From assembly GCF_030845175.1 (NCBI RefSeq), contig NZ_CP132542.1:186001-250000 (forward strand): a DNA stretch of 64,000 nucleotides. Reading direction: 5' to 3'. Below the pieces are notes generated by a model, which did no database searches, was not told the DNA's origin, and worked only from the letters and a program-made list of their open reading frames with translations. Of this stretch, positions 62,727 to 64,000 are shown in pieces. Numbering within the stretch: the stretch's first letter is position 1; each line of letters opens with the position of its first letter. Source of the DNA: Coralliovum pocilloporae. GTDB taxonomy: Bacteria > Pseudomonadota > Alphaproteobacteria > Rhizobiales > Cohaesibacteraceae. Both the position numbers and the translations under genes were made by a program.

Positions 62727-64000
62727 TCAGAGCACAAACCACCAGGCGGCCAGCCCCAGGAAGGCATAGAATCCCACCACATCGGTCACGGTGGTTACAA
62801 ATACTGATGACGCAATCGCCGGGTCAGCGCCGGTCTTCTCAAGGCAGAGCGGAATAAAAATGCCCGCCATGCCTGCCGAGACCATGTTGATCACCATAGC
62901 AACCGCAATCACACCGGCCAGCTCCGCATTGCCAAACCAGACAACGGTGACCACACCGATAATCAGCGCGAAAATCACCCCGTTCAACAGGCCAACGAGG
63001 GTTTCACGCGTAATAAAACGCCTGACATTCAGATTATCGAGATCGCGGGTCGCAAGAGCACGCACGGCCACGGTCATCGTCTGGGTGCCCGCATTGCCTC
63101 CCATAGACGCCACAATCGGCATCAGAACCGCCAGTGCCACCATTTCCTGAAGGGTTCCATCGAACAGGCCAATGACAAATGACGCAAGAATGGCCGTTCC
63201 AAGATTGACCAGTAGCCAGACGAAACGGCTTTTGATGGTCTCGACGATATTATCCGAGATTTCCTCATCACCAACACCGGCCAGGCGCTTGATATCCTCA
63301 TCCGCCTCTTCCTGAATAACGTCAACGATGTCATCAATCGTAATGACACCAACAAGGCGGTCGGTGTCATCAATCACTGCTGTGGTCACAAGATTGTAGC
63401 GCTCGAAAAGATGAGCAACCTCTTCCTGATCCTCATCCGGCTTCACCATATGCCGGGCGTCCAGCATGATGTCCTGGATCTTGGTCGGCCGTTTGGTACG
63501 CAAAAGCGTATTCAGCGGCACGGTCCCCAACAACGTGAACCGCACATCCACCACCAGAAGGTCATAGAACTGGTCCGGAAGGTCCTCCGCTTCCCGCATA
63601 TAGTCAATCGCCTGTCCCACCGTCCAGAACGGCGGAATGGCAATGAAGTCCGACTGCATGATACGGCCGGCTGAATCCTCCGGATAATCCAGACCTCGCT
63701 GCAGCTTGATCCGGTCAGCGATAGGCAGCTTGGAGAGAATCTTGACCTGATCTTCCTCATCAAGGTCTTCCAGAATGAAAACAGCGTCATCAGAATCAAG
63801 GTCCAGAAACCCCTCGGCGACCTGTTCATCAGGCAGCGCATCAATCACCTGATTACGGATATTTTCATCAAGCTCGGTCAGGGCCGTGAAGTCAAAGTCA
63901 TCCCCAAGAACCCGGATAAGCTGAACCCTCTCATCCGCGTCCAGCGCGTCGATGAGTTCAGCCATATCGGTTTCATGAAGATCCCGCGTCAGCTCGCGGA
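62727..64000 (-). CDS. mgtE: Magnesium transporter MgtE (N-terminus outside window)
   Basis: The frame runs past the window end, so residues before MAELIDAL are missing. Present are the N-domain helices (RVQLIRVLGDDFDFTALTEL), two CBS domains (VDVRFTLLGTVPLNTLLRTK; TTAVIDDTDRLVGVITIDDIVDVI) and five membrane helices with MPIVASMGGNAGTQTMTVAVRALA. MgtE is an Mg2+-gated channel. It is separated from the LiuR operon by 81 bp. Confidence 0.95.
   Translation of the reverse strand, partial: RELTRDLHETDMAELIDALDADERVQLIRVLGDDFDFTALTELDENIRNQVIDALPDEQVAEGFLDLDSDDAVFILEDLDEEDQVKILSKLPIADRIKLQRGLDYPEDSAGRIMQSDFIAIPPFWTVGQAIDYMREAEDLPDQFYDLLVVDVRFTLLGTVPLNTLLRTKRPTKIQDIMLDARHMVKPDEDQEEVAHLFERYNLVTTAVIDDTDRLVGVITIDDIVDVIQEEADEDIKRLAGVGDEEISDNIVETIKSRFVWLLVNLGTAILASFVIGLFDGTLQEMVALAVLMPIVASMGGNAGTQTMTVAVRALATRDLDNLNVRRFITRETLVGLLNGVIFALIIGVVTVVWFGNAELAGVIAVAMVINMVSAGMAGIFIPLCLEKTGADPAIASSVFVTTVTDVVGFYAFLGLAAWWFVL

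Noticed and set aside
1-64000. tRNA, rRNA, CRISPR arrays and complete IS elements
   Set aside because: I looked for T-loop GGTTCRA motifs, rRNA cores, regularly spaced direct repeats and transposase motifs and found none that hold up; a covariance search would be decisive for tRNA.

Overview
The window looks like a chromosomal piece of an alphaproteobacterium of the Hyphomicrobiales (Rhizobiales) type, of moderate G+C. The evidence is gene content and order: divK-pleD, DUF3572 and a dinB with an N-terminal Cys pair module; the run pyrB-pyrC-like-plsY-dprA-(small ORF)-topA-rnr-DUF983-NUDIX-MFS-rpmG; gatCAB with chorismate mutase inserted; clpS-clpA; a phasin under a TGCAC-type operator; a LiuR-type isovaleryl-CoA dehydrogenase operon; and DUF1489. 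I recognise no rRNA, tRNA, CRISPR array, complete insertion sequence or prophage.

Region 1-10.3 kb is the most accessory part. A secreted repeat protein (choice-of-anchor D type, cut by the window edge) is divergent from three tandem tail-collar (MdpB-like) proteins, a probable beta-propeller protein and a GNAT acetyltransferase; a DUF6916-like gene converges on them. Then come a sensor kinase/response regulator pair, a secreted leishmanolysin-like metallopeptidase, an SH3 protein with 9- and 18-residue repeats, and a small Sel1-like protein. A 268-bp MITE-like element lies at 10584-10851; single copies of its terminal repeat lie at 9067 and 18153.

Region 10.9-33.7 kb is mostly housekeeping: a DksA-like zinc protein, GST, a membrane ClpP-like protein, gatB-VOC-chorismate mutase-gatA-gatC-UPF0173 (minus strand), ruvX, an AEC transporter, aidB, and the long plus-strand pyrimidine/phospholipid/DNA/RNA run ending at rpmG and its terminator. 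The pyrC-like gene lacks the metal-binding HxH of active dihydroorotases. Region 33.7-34.4 kb has no gene but holds three strong hairpins (candidate RNA).

Region 34.4-50 kb: pleD-divK (minus), DUF3572, a HAD-like protein, dinB, ridA, a glycerophosphodiesterase, a DUF482-type acyltransferase and a HIT protein (plus); PAP2, azlDC and clpAS (minus); phasin; a D,D-carboxypeptidase with a SPOR domain; DnaJ-like and VWA proteins.

Region 50.6-64 kb: panC, DUF1489, a divergent persulfide-dioxygenase-like/rhodanese pair, and a four-gene cassette of exported proteins carrying Cys/His motifs (two unassigned proteins, SCO and TlpA). A rhodanese, a dispersed 91-nt repeat, a hidden 33-residue membrane peptide, an adenylate cyclase, an EamA permease, two unassigned proteins, the LiuR-thioesterase-ivd operon and mgtE (cut by the window end) follow. 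The strongest candidates for something undescribed are the Cys/His cassette, the tail-collar cluster with its palindromic upstream site, the structured RNA candidate and the two repeat families.
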